DNA of 64,000 bases from Adiantum capillus-veneris (lineage: Eukaryota > Streptophyta > Polypodiopsida > Polypodiales > Pteridaceae), in NCBI GenBank assembly GCA_014529385.2, contig CM043964.1:6479997-6543996 (forward strand), read 5' to 3'. The position numbers and the translations under genes were made by a program. Below the pieces are notes generated by a model, which saw nothing but the letters and a program-made list of their open reading frames with translations, was not told where the DNA came from and ran no database searches. Below, piece after piece: positions 10,956 to 23,925 of this stretch. Position 1 is the first letter of the stretch. Every line of letters begins with the position of its first letter.

Positions 10956-11995
10956 AGCTACGCTTCACAGTGGTTTACTTTCCTGGGAAAAATTCGGCAG
11001 AGTTTCCCCTGTAAACTGACCTCTGAACCAATATCAACCTGTCAAATGAACCAAGAAAGCTTCAGATTCTGCATAAATTTTGGCAGAGTCTCCTTTGTAA
11101 AATGGCTCTGGTGTACTCAAAAAACAGACCAAAAAACAGCTCAAAAACACTGTCTCTCTGACACTGTAAGCTGCGGGTAAACATGTTCTGCACCTATACT
11201 GTCTCTCACTGTCCTGTCATTGTCCTGTAAGCATAGACTGTGACAATGCCTCAACGGCAGTAAAGCAAAGATGCAATCCCAACTGTCTAACTCACAGTCA
11301 ATACATCCTAGCTGCCTATCTAAGGGTGCTCGAGGGATCGCTCCAAGACCTGTATCACCGAAAGGATCTCAACATTCGAGAATCCCCCAGCTCAATAAAA
11401 CCTCACTCGACCCTCAACAAAGGCTGCAGTAAATTTGACAGTACATAGACTTCCCACAAAGTCATACATCCACAAATTTCCCACTGTATGTTGTAACCGC
11501 TGCGGCGGTTGTTTGCTGCGTGACTCACAGCCAGCAAACCCTCAACAGACATACATCATCTCTGACAATACATCCCATGTGGAAGTACCTGCAATGTCAG
11601 GATGAAATCTGGAATATCAAGCAGCAAACACAAGCTACCTGATGAACTAGTTGATGTCGCCTACAGTCTGTGTGTAGATGCACCCGTGTCGTATGTGACA
11701 CGTCTCTAAGAACTGTGAGCCATCCTTCGATGTGTAGACAGCACAAATCAACACTCTGGGAGTGTCGATATCCTCAGCACCTGCGGTCGTAGGCCGAAAA
11801 CCCCAAATTTGCAGAGTCGGATCTGCACCCGCCGAGACCACGTAACCGAAAATGGCCTGCGCAGACCTTTGTTGAAGCCGAACGGTGGCCGAGATGACCT
11901 CAGGATTTGGGGCCGTGTCTTCGCCTGTCGAATTTCACTCCAATCTGAGCTGGTGACTCTAGCCTCCTGCAATGCTGCCCCGAGCCTTGATCTGA
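10956..11995 (-). other. Copia untranslated leader
   Basis: About 1 kb between PBS and gag without a convincing gene, long for Copia. A segment at 11324-11432 is shared with the leader of the surrounding Gypsy (13395-13500). Two copies of a GGCAGAGT(T/C)TCC motif lie at 10984-11018 and 11075-11104. Confidence 0.75.
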
Positions 11996-12007
11996 GCTCT
12001 GATACCA
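11996..12007 (-). other. Copia primer-binding site (tRNA-iMet type)
   Basis: Minus strand TGGTATCAGAGC, two bases inside the 5' LTR, complementary to the 3' end of initiator tRNA-Met. Confidence 0.95.
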
Positions 12008-12009
12008 GT

Positions 12010-12201
12010 TGAAGGAGTACGAGCGGAAGTGCGACACGAGAGAGAGTGCGAGAAGAAGAGCACGACGATATGGTGAACTCGCTCTACTATAATGTGTAGA
12101 GCATAGTGAGTTCTTATTAGGTTTTTACAAAAGAATATGTGTACATACCTGGTGGCCCGCCCACTTACCTGGGCGACCACATTGGGCTTTATACCCCAAC
12201 A
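12010..12201 (-). repeat. 5' LTR of Copia
   Basis: 192 bp, with the same ends as 7880-8070. It drives transcription toward lower coordinates. The flank CCCCT follows at 12202-12206. Confidence 0.97.
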
Positions 12202-12811
12202 CCCCTGACATGCGACCTTGTAAAGACTCTATAGGCTGAAATTCAGACCTCATGGGCAAAGACTCCACCCCTAACTGGCTCATTTTCCTCAACTTCCACT
12301 CTTTGTTCCTTGCTACCTCTAGTGCATCTTCATATGTCCTAGGCTTCTTTAGCTCCACTCTCCAACGTATATTCTCCCAAAGACCAGCCAAGAACCTATC
12401 CTTCTTCATCATGTCAGGCGGGGGTACCTGTGGTGCTAAGGCCTTGCACATTCGCTCCCCTGCCAATGAAAACTTACGTATGTATGCATCTACTGGATCA
12501 CCTTCCTTCTGCACCAAACCTTGTACTTCTTGCCACACTTTATCAGGATCTTCTATCTTCACAAACTCCACTTCCAACCCATGTCGTAGATTGTCCCAAC
12601 TCAACCTTACAGGTGGATCAGCCACACGCAACTCCTCTTCAAATGCTTTAGACCAAACTCGTGCATCACTCTTCAAACAAATTTGGAGAAGGCGTAACAT
12701 TTGCATGGGGTCATGAATCTGGTTGCTAATGCAAGCAACCTCCATCTTTTCCAAAAATTCTTCCACATCTTCATCAATTCTTCCATGAAACTCCGGATAC
12801 GAGAAAGCCAT
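12202..12811 (-). pseudogene. Gypsy gag 5' part
   Basis: The likely start is the ATG at 12811 (MAFSYPEFHGRIDEDVEEFL), which matches the start of the related Gag at 61827 better than the upstream ATG at 12868. It continues through a retrotransposon Gag domain (SWDNLRHGLEVEF, DAYIRKFSLAGERM, FLAGLWENIRWRVE) for about 200 residues. It ends at the Copia LTR, after RMSG. Codons past 12201 on the minus strand belong to the Copia LTR. Removing the Copia with one CCCCT copy continues the same frame at 7879. Confidence 0.9.
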
Positions 12812-13869
12812 GGCTACCCAAATTATGATGCTTTGAGAACCCCTTCGAACACACGTGCAAGAACCCAAAACTTTTCACTACCCAATCCCCAGAAACTTCA
12901 ATGGAGCTCAACTTTAAATAAGGACAAACACATGCACATCAAATGAGTTTTCATAGTTAATCATTGGAATGACAACAGGCAAAGGACATTCCAGGATCTC
13001 TCTCAATCTTCTTGGCCCAAACATAAAGACTATGCGCTGCTGGAAAAAGATCTTCCTGGACACATGAACATTAATATGAATTCTTTGAGTTAAATGAAAA
13101 GGAGTGAACTGAGGGCCATTTTGATCATCCATTAAAGCCAACCATGAAGCTCCCAAGAAGGCACACCTGACTCAACCTCTGATTTTGCCAAAATTTCAGC
13201 AGCATAACAGCATAAATGGTTCAAAATACCAAAAAACCAGCCATCATAACTTGGGAAAATTTTGACAGAGTTTCCCCAGAAGTAGAGCAGTAGGAACCCA
13301 AAATATAGACTGTCTATGTATGCATAAACTGTCAACAATAGAACACGAGCATCAAATAGGACTCACTAGTACATAGCCTATGGCGAGGTCATGAAAAGGG
13401 TGCTCAGCTACCTGTATCACCGAAAGGATCTCCACATTTGAGAATCCCCCAGCTCAATAAAACCTCACGCTATCGACCCTCACACGAAGGCTTATGCAAA
13501 TCTCGTATAGTCAAGTCTCAGAAATGACTATCTTCCAGACCAAGTCTCAGAAATGGCTGGGACTGCCAAATAAAACCAAATATGGCTCCACAAAGGCGTA
13601 TAATGGAAGTTTCCACAAGTAACGTACAATCCAGCAGACAATGTGCTCAAATAGGCGCCAAGTGATGCATACCCACAACAACTGCAAGTGACACCACTGC
13701 TAGTATATCCCTGTACTCCAACTACCTGTACCTGTGTGAATCACCTGTACCTGTACCTGTACCTGTAACCTGTAATCTGTAATCTGCAACCTGTAATCCC
13801 AAATCTCGAAGCTTGAAGCTTGAAGCAGAAGGTACTCAAAGAAGATCCTCCGTGGGGGCGCGAAAAGAA
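12812..13869 (-). other. Gypsy untranslated leader with minisatellite
   Basis: No gene seen. It contains the segment shared with the Copia leader (13395-13500), a GACAGAGTTTCCCC motif (13252-13279), two CAAGTCTCAGAAATG repeats (about 13513-13560) and an ACCTGT-type minisatellite (13729-13800). Next to the LTR, minus-strand CGCCCCCACGGAGGAT resembles the primer-binding site of the Gypsy at 62669-62683 but lacks a clean TGG start. Confidence 0.65.
13729..13800. repeat. ACCTGT minisatellite
   Basis: About ten units of (GT)ACCTGT drifting to AACCTGTAATCTGTAATCTGCAACCTGTAAT. It lies in the Gypsy leader just inside the 5' LTR. Confidence 0.85.
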
Positions 13870-14050
13870 TGTGAGAGGGATGAAAACACACACAGCGCCT
13901 CTCTAACGACCCGACACACGCTCTTGGGAAGATACACACACACGCACACACTATGGGGCACCACTCGGCTTACACAACACACCTGGCCGAGACAGGGAAC
14001 ACACCTCTGGAGTGAGAGGAGAGAGACTATCCACTTGCCCACTCCACACA

Positions 14051-14089
<39 letters not shown>

Positions 14090-14868
14090 AAAAAACTCAG
14101 CTCAAAAGAGGAGAATTTCTGATGTTTAGATACAATTGAGCTTGGGCCAACACCAATGGGGCAAATAGCTCACACAATATAGGTAAAATAAGCCAGATAC
14201 AATCACAAACTAGAGCAGAAACTTCGCTCATGGGAGAAACTTACACAGAAAAATAGCAGGAAAAGAGTGAGGAATTTGACAAAATGGACAGCGCCATCGC
14301 GTCCGGAACGGCCCAAAACCCCAGTCTACAATGTCAAAGTGCTCAAATCCGACCTCGGATGAGCAGTTTACGGCCAAAATAGGCTCCAAAATGAGCAAAA
14401 ACACACTTGCGGTTGTTCCTCCTCTCTTCTCCACATTTTTTCTGGTCTTCTCTCTTGTTTTTCAGTTCCCACACTTAGCTTTATTACTTAGGCACCCTTG
14501 GCCTTTTAGATGACCTCAAACGGACCCCGAACAAGCCATAAACTGACCTCGCAGTGCATAGGTTTCACCTTTTTGCATCATTCGCACACCTGGCACAAGG
14601 GTGTTTTCTTGTGAGAGTTATGCAGAAAGGTGTGTCCGTCCTCATCTGCGTGCAAATATTGACCTCGTTCGCCCTCCTGACGCCACTAGATGCCATCTGA
14701 CGCACCTGCTGACCTCATGTCGTCGGCACTATGTACAACCTGTCCTACCTGTACACACGTGGGCCCCACGTAACCACCTAGCTCTGAAAAATGGGCGATT
14801 CTTTATTTGATGCACCATGCATGTATATGTACATATGCGCAATCGCTTGCTCCAAAAAACTCCTGACA
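13870..14868 (-). repeat. 5' LTR of the Tat-like Gypsy
   Basis: 999 bp, with the same ends as the left LTR. It carries a longer (CA)n tract (14053-14089), a 32-bp inverted block (14599-14630), and two deletions relative to the left LTR. Confidence 0.9.
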
Positions 14869-15175
14869 ACGGCCCGGGTTATTTTTGTAAAAAGGAAGCT
14901 TAAACTCCTAATTTTCAGCTGATCCGAGTGAGGGTACTGCTAACAGCCCGCCTCGGCCGATTTCATTGTACTGAAAGCTTGAATTGATTAATTGAAAGAC
15001 TACGGTGATTGCTAAAGCCATATGTTTCTGTTTTCTTGTTCTCTCTCACGCCTCCCACAGCTAGAGGCCCCCGTCGCACATTCGAACACATATCCCCCGA
15101 CAATGCTCTTGTCTTTTCCATTGGGAGTAGAGTCTACACAAACACACTAAAAAACATATCGCTACAGATAGACGA
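14869..15175. other. No gene seen
   Basis: Right flank of the Gypsy insertion. It begins ACGGCCCGGG. No element end or domain was recognised. Confidence 0.5.
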
Positions 15176-16703
15176 TTGCATCACATTGAAATGTGTGAAG
15201 CATGGCGCTTAGTAGAGACTACAAAGCAGGCCTCCCTTTTAGCTTCCACAATACGAGAATGGTGGGTGAAAAATGTGACAGGGGATAATAAAAAGGCTTT
15301 AGAGAGATGGTTTAATTGGTGGGAGCAACGGATTCCCCATTGGAGTAACTCTAAGACAATGGTATATCATTATTTTCTTTGATTCATGTAAAATACATGA
15401 AAATAGAGATTAACTTATATATGGTTTTTATCGTATTATAAATATAGGTAAGCAAGAGTCCATGGGAGAAGGTTCACATTCCAAGCATAAACTTATCAGA
15501 GATTATCCATGCAAGTTGGTTGGGCAGGTGAAGGTGGTAAACACAAAATATCACTTTATGATGCATGTGTCAATGATGTTTTGAATGTATATATTCAATG
15601 TGCAAAAAGATTGGGATACAACATAGGCAGCTACATGGGAATGGGCCCTTCCATAGAAGCAATGATGGCCAGTGTCAAACGCAAAGAATCTCCAAATCTA
15701 ACTCATTTTGCGAGTACATTGAAAGGCTTGGTTGCTGGTAGTCCTTTGTATGAGGAGCCTGTGTGATAGATGGTGACAAAGAGATTGTACAATGAAAGAA
15801 GAAAACAAGTGTAGTCGGTACAAGCTCATATAAACCTAGATATGTAATGGAAGCAAGGCAGCGCAAACCAGAGGGAGACTACGAAGTATTCATTTTGATA
15901 GAGAGGATAATGAAGAGCTAAATGTTCTCAGTGATAGCGAAGCAGGAGAAAGCTTTCTAGTGCAGCCAGGGGAGAATTTAGCAAGAGGTCAAAGTTGCCC
16001 GTGTAGAGTGGACTTTATGAAGGATGCCAGCCAATTACATAAGGAAATGTTTTGGAATGGAAGGGAAGAAAAGTTGTGGCAACAAGTTACAGAGCCATCA
16101 AGTGGGAATGGTTACTCCATGTTTTTGGTCTGAAAGAACTTTTAAAGAAAAGACTATTGCACACTGGATATGGTTCTGCAATTATGAAGTAAGCCACACA
16201 CACAAAGTATAGAGGCAAGTAAAATTCTCACCTATCGTTCCTACTTTCTGACAAGTGGATACTGGAACCAACTTATCAAAGGAAGAGAGTGATAGTTTGG
16301 TGCAAAGTGGATTTCAATTTGCAGATTTTGCAACACCACTACGACACATGAACAATACAAATGCTTCTCTTACACAAGGAGGATCCAGTAGCAGGAAGCG
16401 TAAGTGGAGACATAGTATTTCCAAAGAAGTGCAAAAGAGATTGGAATCAGTTGTATAGTTGCAGTGTTCTTGGACGAGAAACTCGAAATTGAACAGCACA
16501 TATTTTTTTGGGTTTTGACAGAGCGTTGTTATGATGTACACATTAAGGTAGAACTTAGTTGCACCTGTCCTGATTTTCAGAAGAGAGAATCTACACACAA
16601 AGCTTTTTTGGCATGCAAACACATGTACTATGTGTATGTGTATATCCTTGGGCTTCAAGAGCACATGGTCATGTTTTTAGTGTGTATCGTTAAAAGACTC
16701 TAA
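15176..16703 (+). pseudogene. Decayed SWIM zinc-finger gene, probably MULE-type transposase remnant
   Basis: The first exon-like frame (15176-15361) has LERWFNWWEQRIPHWSNSKTM. A candidate 86-bp intron follows (15362-15447, GTATATC...ATATAG) whose removal keeps frame into SPWEKVHIPSINLSEIIHASW. A frameshift near 15520 leads to KISLYDACVNDVLNVYIQCAKRLG. Further broken segments run to about 16230. At 16550-16640 the sequence SCTCPDFQKRE...ACKHMYYVYV fits the CxC...CxH pattern of a SWIM zinc finger. SWIM fingers occur at the C-terminus of MULE transposases and FAR1-like proteins. The catalytic core was not found and no terminal inverted repeats were recognised. Family assignment is tentative. Confidence 0.45.
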
Positions 16704-18250
16704 ATCTTGAGCCAAGTTGTTGCAAGGTAATATATGTTTTTTTGGTGTGTATCATATACTTATGTCTTTGTTTTGGATTTTATTTTTTTTTGTCGTTAGA
16801 AAAGCTCAAAATCGAAATCTTGCAAGTAAAACACACTCTAAGGGCATGCCATGCCATCGACATGAATTGTCAATGATTCAACACTTTGTCTCTACACAAA
16901 TCTTTATGCTTTGTTGAACTATTTCAAAAACCATTTCCAACCACATTTCATATCTATTTTTCCTAAAAAAGGCTTCAAACGATTCTCTCTTTTTCATATG
17001 TTCTTGTTTTCCAAAAACATGATATTGTAGGAAGTATGAGAGCTACTAACTTACCCAGACCATAATGAGTTGTCAATATAGAGTTACTATACACAATGAT
17101 CATATGAAAAATAGCAACAATATTTTTTTGCAGTGAACTTTTTATGTATGTGACACATTGCAGACGAGAATAATTTCAATAAATCATTCTTTGGAAACAA
17201 TGCTTACCTTGCATTCTAGTCTTAGACAACTATAGTTCAAAAGATCAAATCAACATGGTATATGACATTGTACTACGCAAGTTGGGTGCATGACCTTATA
17301 CTCACTTGTAAGGCCTAGACAAGCTAAACAGAAATGGTATTGTATTGTGTGCCACTTGTAAGATACCTGATTTTGTTAGCATCCTTAACTTGCAAACCAT
17401 ATTATTGTGCTTCAATTACAAAATTATTACATGTTCTATCCATCAAAGAGCCAAACCAATATGTGCGCGCGTCAAAATCTAATCATCAATCCCAATATGA
17501 CAAGCAAAAAACACCAAACATTGTGAAAATCATTCCCAAAGATCATTAAGTCAACTAGCACATAACATAATGGCCATGAAGATGCCACAAGATGCTATTT
17601 CTCGAAAATCCCTAATTAAGACCATGAAGATGTCACAAGAAATCATAGGTTTTAAGAAAGAATATAGGCTTCACATCCTCATCTTTAATTTTACAAATGA
17701 GATTTCGAAAAATTGCAACCCCATTTCTTGCAAATGCTAATGCCTCTTCACTTGATTCTACAATTGGTATTCTCTTTAAACTTCATATTACCAGCCATGC
17801 AATCAAACCATGGTGACCCTAGGAGTGGTAGAGGCCGCGTAAGCTTTATCATGCAAAATTCTCAAAAATAACTTGATTAGAATAACTTGGCAACACATAG
17901 TTATAAATAGCTTCATGTGATCAAAATATTAATAGCTTGCATGCAACCTCATCCATGAGATCTTAAATGTACCTTTATTTACCATCTCCACCAAATCCAA
18001 ACAAACTGTCGAAGCATATTTTATACCCATGCTAGGTCAAAACTCCACATGGATTTGTCACGTCAATTCTTGCATGACGATGCCACCTTACGAATACTCA
18101 CTTGGTTTGCACCATCACAATTTGCATCATGTGGCAATGCGATATTATCTAGTTTCGCACCTCATGATACATAATGCTTCCACCTCACTCCTTATCAGTA
18201 TCGTACCAACTTCTAACACATAAAACTTGTTTCAATGACATACCTATATA
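16704..18250. other. No gene seen; AT-rich intergenic DNA
   Basis: Short frames here show no domain and no shared similarity with elements in the window. Confidence 0.5.
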
Positions 18251-18620
18251 AAATGTGCCAACACTTGAAATTGTGTGCACGCGCATGAGTGGTACGTTAC
18301 ACATGCACGTGCACACATTGACCTACATATGTATCATATGCATGTGTGTGAGCATGCACTGTTTACATTGCAATGCAACAATTAAGTGGAACAAAGTAGT
18401 GTACGTATACGTGTACACGCGCATGCAAACACACACATACATCTGTATACATCCATATGTGTGAGTGTATGTGGGTGTGCTTGTTACATCTACATACACG
18501 TGTATGTGTGTGTGTGTGTGTATACTTGTTACATATACATATTACGTGTATGTGTGTGTGTGTGTGTATACTTGTTACATATACATATTACGTGTGCTTC
18601 CTATTGCAAGAACCGTAAAT
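18251..18620. repeat. (TG)n-rich minisatellite region
   Basis: Alternating TG/CA-rich sequence. A unit of about 46 bp (a (TG)n run, then TATACTTGTTACATATACATATTACG) is repeated twice between about 18502 and 18596, with a diverged third copy upstream. Confidence 0.85.
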
Positions 18621-20640
<2,020 letters not shown>

Positions 20641-20983
20641 ACTACAGGAGTTGCTTCGGTCTTCCCTTTGGAGTTGCCTCCTCCAGGTAACTTATCGCTC
20701 ACCTCACTAAGCTGCCTTTGAAACCAAACGGTTTTCCCCTAGGAAATGCCATACCCGCTTGACCGAGACCGCGTTGTTACCATACATGTGGTAGTGATGT
20801 GTGTGCACACATTTTTTCCTCTTTAGGAGGTTTTTTCCCCCGTGCATTGTACATACACCCATCACTCTAGGGCTATCTATCTTTCCATTGCACACTAAGT
20901 AATACACTCTCAGTTGTGTGCCTTGAGCTTCCTTTGTCTTCTCCAAGATGTGTGCGTTTCTCTGCAACCCTAATTCCAACAAT

Positions 20984-20995
20984 TGGTATCAGAGT
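20984..20995 (+). other. Copia primer-binding site (tRNA-iMet type)
   Basis: TGGTATCAGAGT, two bases after the LTR end CCAACA. It differs from the perfect site at its last base. Confidence 0.9.
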
Positions 20996-21071
20996 AGGTG
21001 GCGTCCTCCGACTCCTCCCGGGCTCAATCGTCAGCAACTCCAACACACGCCTACTCACGTTCCTGCTCACG

Positions 21072-22423
21072 CCTACTCAAGGACATGATGCAAAATGTTC
21101 TTGTGTCAAAGGGCGTCTGGAATATTGTGCAATGCATGTGAGGATGTGGCAGGACTTGCTGCAAGGATTGTTGCTATTAGAGTTGTTTTGCCTATGGCAA
21201 AACAAGCTCGTTGGGATATAAAGGATGCGCAGGCTCATGCATTGATTGCGTTTTCTGTACTCCTCACATTCGTTCAGCGAAATCTGCAAAACAGGCTTGG
21301 GATATTCTGGTTGGTCTTTATGCAAGCCGTAATGAGGCAAAAATTACATTGCTGCATAAAGAGATTCGAAGATTATGCAAGAGGAAGATGATATGGACAC
21401 TTTCCTTGCAGGTGTCAAGGATATCAATGAGCAACTTATTTCTGCAGGTGAAGTCATTTCAGACAGTTTCCTTGTGCAGACTGTTCTTAATGCCTTACCA
21501 GATTCGTACCAGACTTTTGCTAGTACTTGGAGACTTATGACCCAAGGAAATCCTAAAGTTGTCAAGTTTGATGCATTGTGCACATTGTTGTTGCAAGAGT
21601 CACTTTCCAGCTTTCCAAAAAAAATAGGACTAGATAGCATGCAGTTGAACATGCTTTTATTGCTTCTCAAAGAAAGGGTTCACATGTTTCTAATGCTTCT
21701 GCTGGCAGCAATTCGCGTGGAAATTCTGGTGATAAGGGCAAAAAGAAGACGCGTTGCCATTATTGTAAAGCTAATGATTACTTGATCAAGCAATGTCCTA
21801 AGTTGAAGGCCAAAGAGGCTAAGAAGAAAGAGGGTGGTTGCACTGCAAATGCTGGTTCCACTACAAATGCAGCCATTCTTGAGTCTTCTGTGAAAGGAGA
21901 CTGTGATGCTGATATTGATGCAGAATGGGCTTTTAGTGCAGAGTGTACTTACAATCCTATTGTCCATGATGCATGCGTGTTAGTTGCTGCAGATTCACAA
22001 GTATGGTATTTTGACAGTGGTGCTACAAAGCACATTACCTCACATCGTGAATTGTTCACCTCTCTCAAGTCTGTCTCTCTCATGGGAATTCAGTCACTTG
22101 TGCCAACAATGCCTCTTATCCAATTCAGGGAGTTCAAAAGATTGTGCTTACTATTACAGATGGCAGTTCCTTCACACTTGTTGATGCACTTTATATACCT
22201 GGGATCAAGAAGAATCTTTTGTCTATATCCGCACTTGCTAGACTTGGACTTATAGTCAAATTTGTGGATGACAGATGTACAGTTCATGATCTCAGTTTTG
22301 GTGATGAAATTGTTGCATCTGGCCTTTTGTGCCGTGGGATGTATAATCTCACTTTTTATGACAAGTGTGGACAAAATTTTGCAAATGCAGTTGCAGATTC
22401 AAGGGCTGTTTCAGATGCATAAC
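21072..22423 (+). pseudogene. Copia gag and protease
   Basis: Broken Gag: segments in different frames give AKQAWDILVGLYASRNEAKI, then GVKDINEQLISAGEVISDSF and ALPDSYQTFASTW, all typical Copia Gag. A zinc knuckle near 21750-21800 reads CHYCKANDYLIKQC, with Tyr where the His of CCHC should be. Protease follows with VWYFDSGATKHITSHRELF (about 22003-22060) and the C-terminal part DALYIPGIKKNLLSISALAR (22144-22422). At least three frameshifts separate these pieces, including one at 21372-21400 and one near 22100. Confidence 0.9.
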
Positions 22424-23308
22424 TGTGGGATGCACGTTTTGGGCATCTGAATTTTACCACTTTTCTGCGTTTGCAGAAATCTGATGGTTGCTTCTTTGCC
22501 GCCTCTTGAAGCACCTGCCAAACATGTTTGTGAAGGCTATATTTTGGGTAAGATGCAGCGTTCAAAGTTTCCAAAGGATGGTTCAGCTAGGGCCACATGC
22601 AGGTTGCAGCTTGTGCATAGTGATGTTTGTGGGCCTATGCAAACTCCATTTTTGGGCAATTACCTTTACTTCGTGACTTTCATTGATGATTACTCCAAGC
22701 ATGCATGGGTATTTTCGCTTAAAGCGAAGTCTGAAGTTTTTATGTGCTTCAAACAATTTTTGGCTATGGCTGAAAATGTATCGAAATGTACTATGGGCAC
22801 CCTCCGTTCTGATCAAGGGGGGGAGTATATGTCTCATGAATTTAATGAATTTCTGGCTAGTCGTGGGATAAAACACCAATGTACAGTGCCTTATACACCT
22901 CAGCAAAATGGTGTTGCTGAGAGGAAAAATAGGTCACTTACGAAAATGGCACGATGTATGGTCAAAAGTCAAGCTTTGCCGCATTCTTTTTTGCTTGAGG
23001 CCATCATGTGTGTCAGTTATGTACTTAATAGGTGTTCTACAAAATCTTTGCAGTCTATTACTTCATATGAAGCATGGCATGAGAAAAAGCCTTCTATTGA
23101 GCACATGCGTGTTTTTGGTTGTTTGGCATATGCTTTGGTACCACAAACACAGCGTAGAAAATTGGATGATAAGGCTGTCAAATGTATTTTTGTTGGTTAT
23201 AGTGCTGAAAGCCAAGGTTACAGATTGTATCATCCGCAAACAAAGTGTATTTTGGTTTCACAAGATGTAGTGTTTGTGGAAGATTTTGTTCAACCCTTGT
23301 TGTACTAG
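22424..23308 (+). pseudogene. Copia integrase
   Basis: After a decayed pre-integrase stretch (WDARFGHLNFTTFLRLQ, around 22430-22480) an open frame from 22484 to 23308 encodes the integrase core. All three catalytic residues are visible: Asp in LVHSDVCGPM, Asp in LRSDQGGEY, Glu in QQNGVAERKNRSL. The usual RVFGCLAYALVP and KCIFVGYSAESQGYRLYHP follow. The core itself shows no stop, so it is better preserved than gag. Confidence 0.93.
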
Positions 23309-23925
23309 AGACAGTAATGTAAGCTCACAAGACATTTATGACATTTTGTTGCCTTTTTTCAGTGGTGGAATTTCGAATGTAAATTCCAATGAGGCAAATG
23401 TACAGCCTATGGGGGTTTCAAAAAATGTTATAGATCAGCCTATTACTGATGCAAATATACATGATGTACTTGATGAGAAAAGGGCTGAAAATGAGCAAGC
23501 TAGAGGTATGCCAAAATGGCTGGTGCATACATTGCGTGACAGTAAATTGGATGCACCTTTGTCTAGTTGTACTCGTTCGGGCTCTAGCCATGCGTCTTAC
23601 GCATTAGATTGTTATGCTTTGGCTGTGTCTAGCTTACATGATGTTGAGGAACCTCTCTCTTTTGATGAAGCACAGAATTCAGAAAATTGGATGGTTGTCA
23701 TGCAATCAGAATATGATGCACTTATAGAAAATGACACATATGTGATTTGCCTCCTGGAAAAAAGGCCATTGGTACGAAATGGGTTTACAAGTTGAAACGC
23801 AAGCCGGATGGTGAGATCGATCGCCATAAGGCTCGACTTGTTGCAAAGGGTTATGCACAATAAAAAGGCATAGATTATGAAGAGACTTTTGCTTCCACTT
23901 GTTGTATGACTACTGTGCGTTTTTT
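23309..23925 (+). pseudogene. Copia RT N-terminal part, truncated
   Basis: A linker frame (23274-23795) ends in a shift. The next frame has IGTKWVYKLKRKPDGEIDRH and ARLVAKGYAQ, the conserved start of Copia RT, then a stop (TAA) and DYEETFASTCCMTTVRFL. The sequence changes to Gypsy gag at this point. The YxDD active site and RNase H are absent. Confidence 0.9.

Larger units (their letters stand above)
7880..12201 (-). mobile_element. Ty1/Copia retrotransposon, young, internally deleted
   Basis: A complete insertion of 4322 bp with two LTRs of 191 and 192 bp, a tRNA-iMet-type PBS, a Copia-type PPT, and a 5-bp target duplication CCCCT (7875-7879 and 12202-12206). The LTRs differ by about four substitutions and one small indel, so it inserted recently. 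It lies inside gag of the Tat-like Gypsy in the same orientation. The integrase core and the N-terminal part of RT are missing, so this copy cannot encode its own integrase. Confidence 0.96.
1962..14868 (-). mobile_element. Tat-like Ty3/Gypsy LTR retrotransposon, interrupted
   Basis: Two related TG...CA LTRs (1962-3105, 13870-14868) enclose minus-strand gag, protease, RT, RNase H, a second RNase H and integrase. The flanks repeat ACGG at 1958-1961 and 14869-14872 (AACGG if the last LTR base is counted as flank). Without the nested Copia (7880-12201) it is about 8.6 kb. The RNase H-like domain after the normal RT/RNase H pair is the mark of the plant Tat lineage. Stops and frameshifts in pol plus the Copia insertion make it inactive. 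LTR divergence and rearrangement suggest it is older than its guest. Confidence 0.9.
20641..23925 (+). mobile_element. Ty1/Copia retrotransposon, 3'-truncated
   Basis: Plus-strand Copia with an LTR end (CCAACA at 20981), a PBS, gag, protease, integrase and the first part of RT. The left LTR boundary is unclear, and 20641 is only where Copia-LTR-like sequence could start. The right side stops inside RT at about 23925, where Gypsy gag sequence begins. No 3' LTR was found, and there are several frameshifts and stops. Confidence 0.85.
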
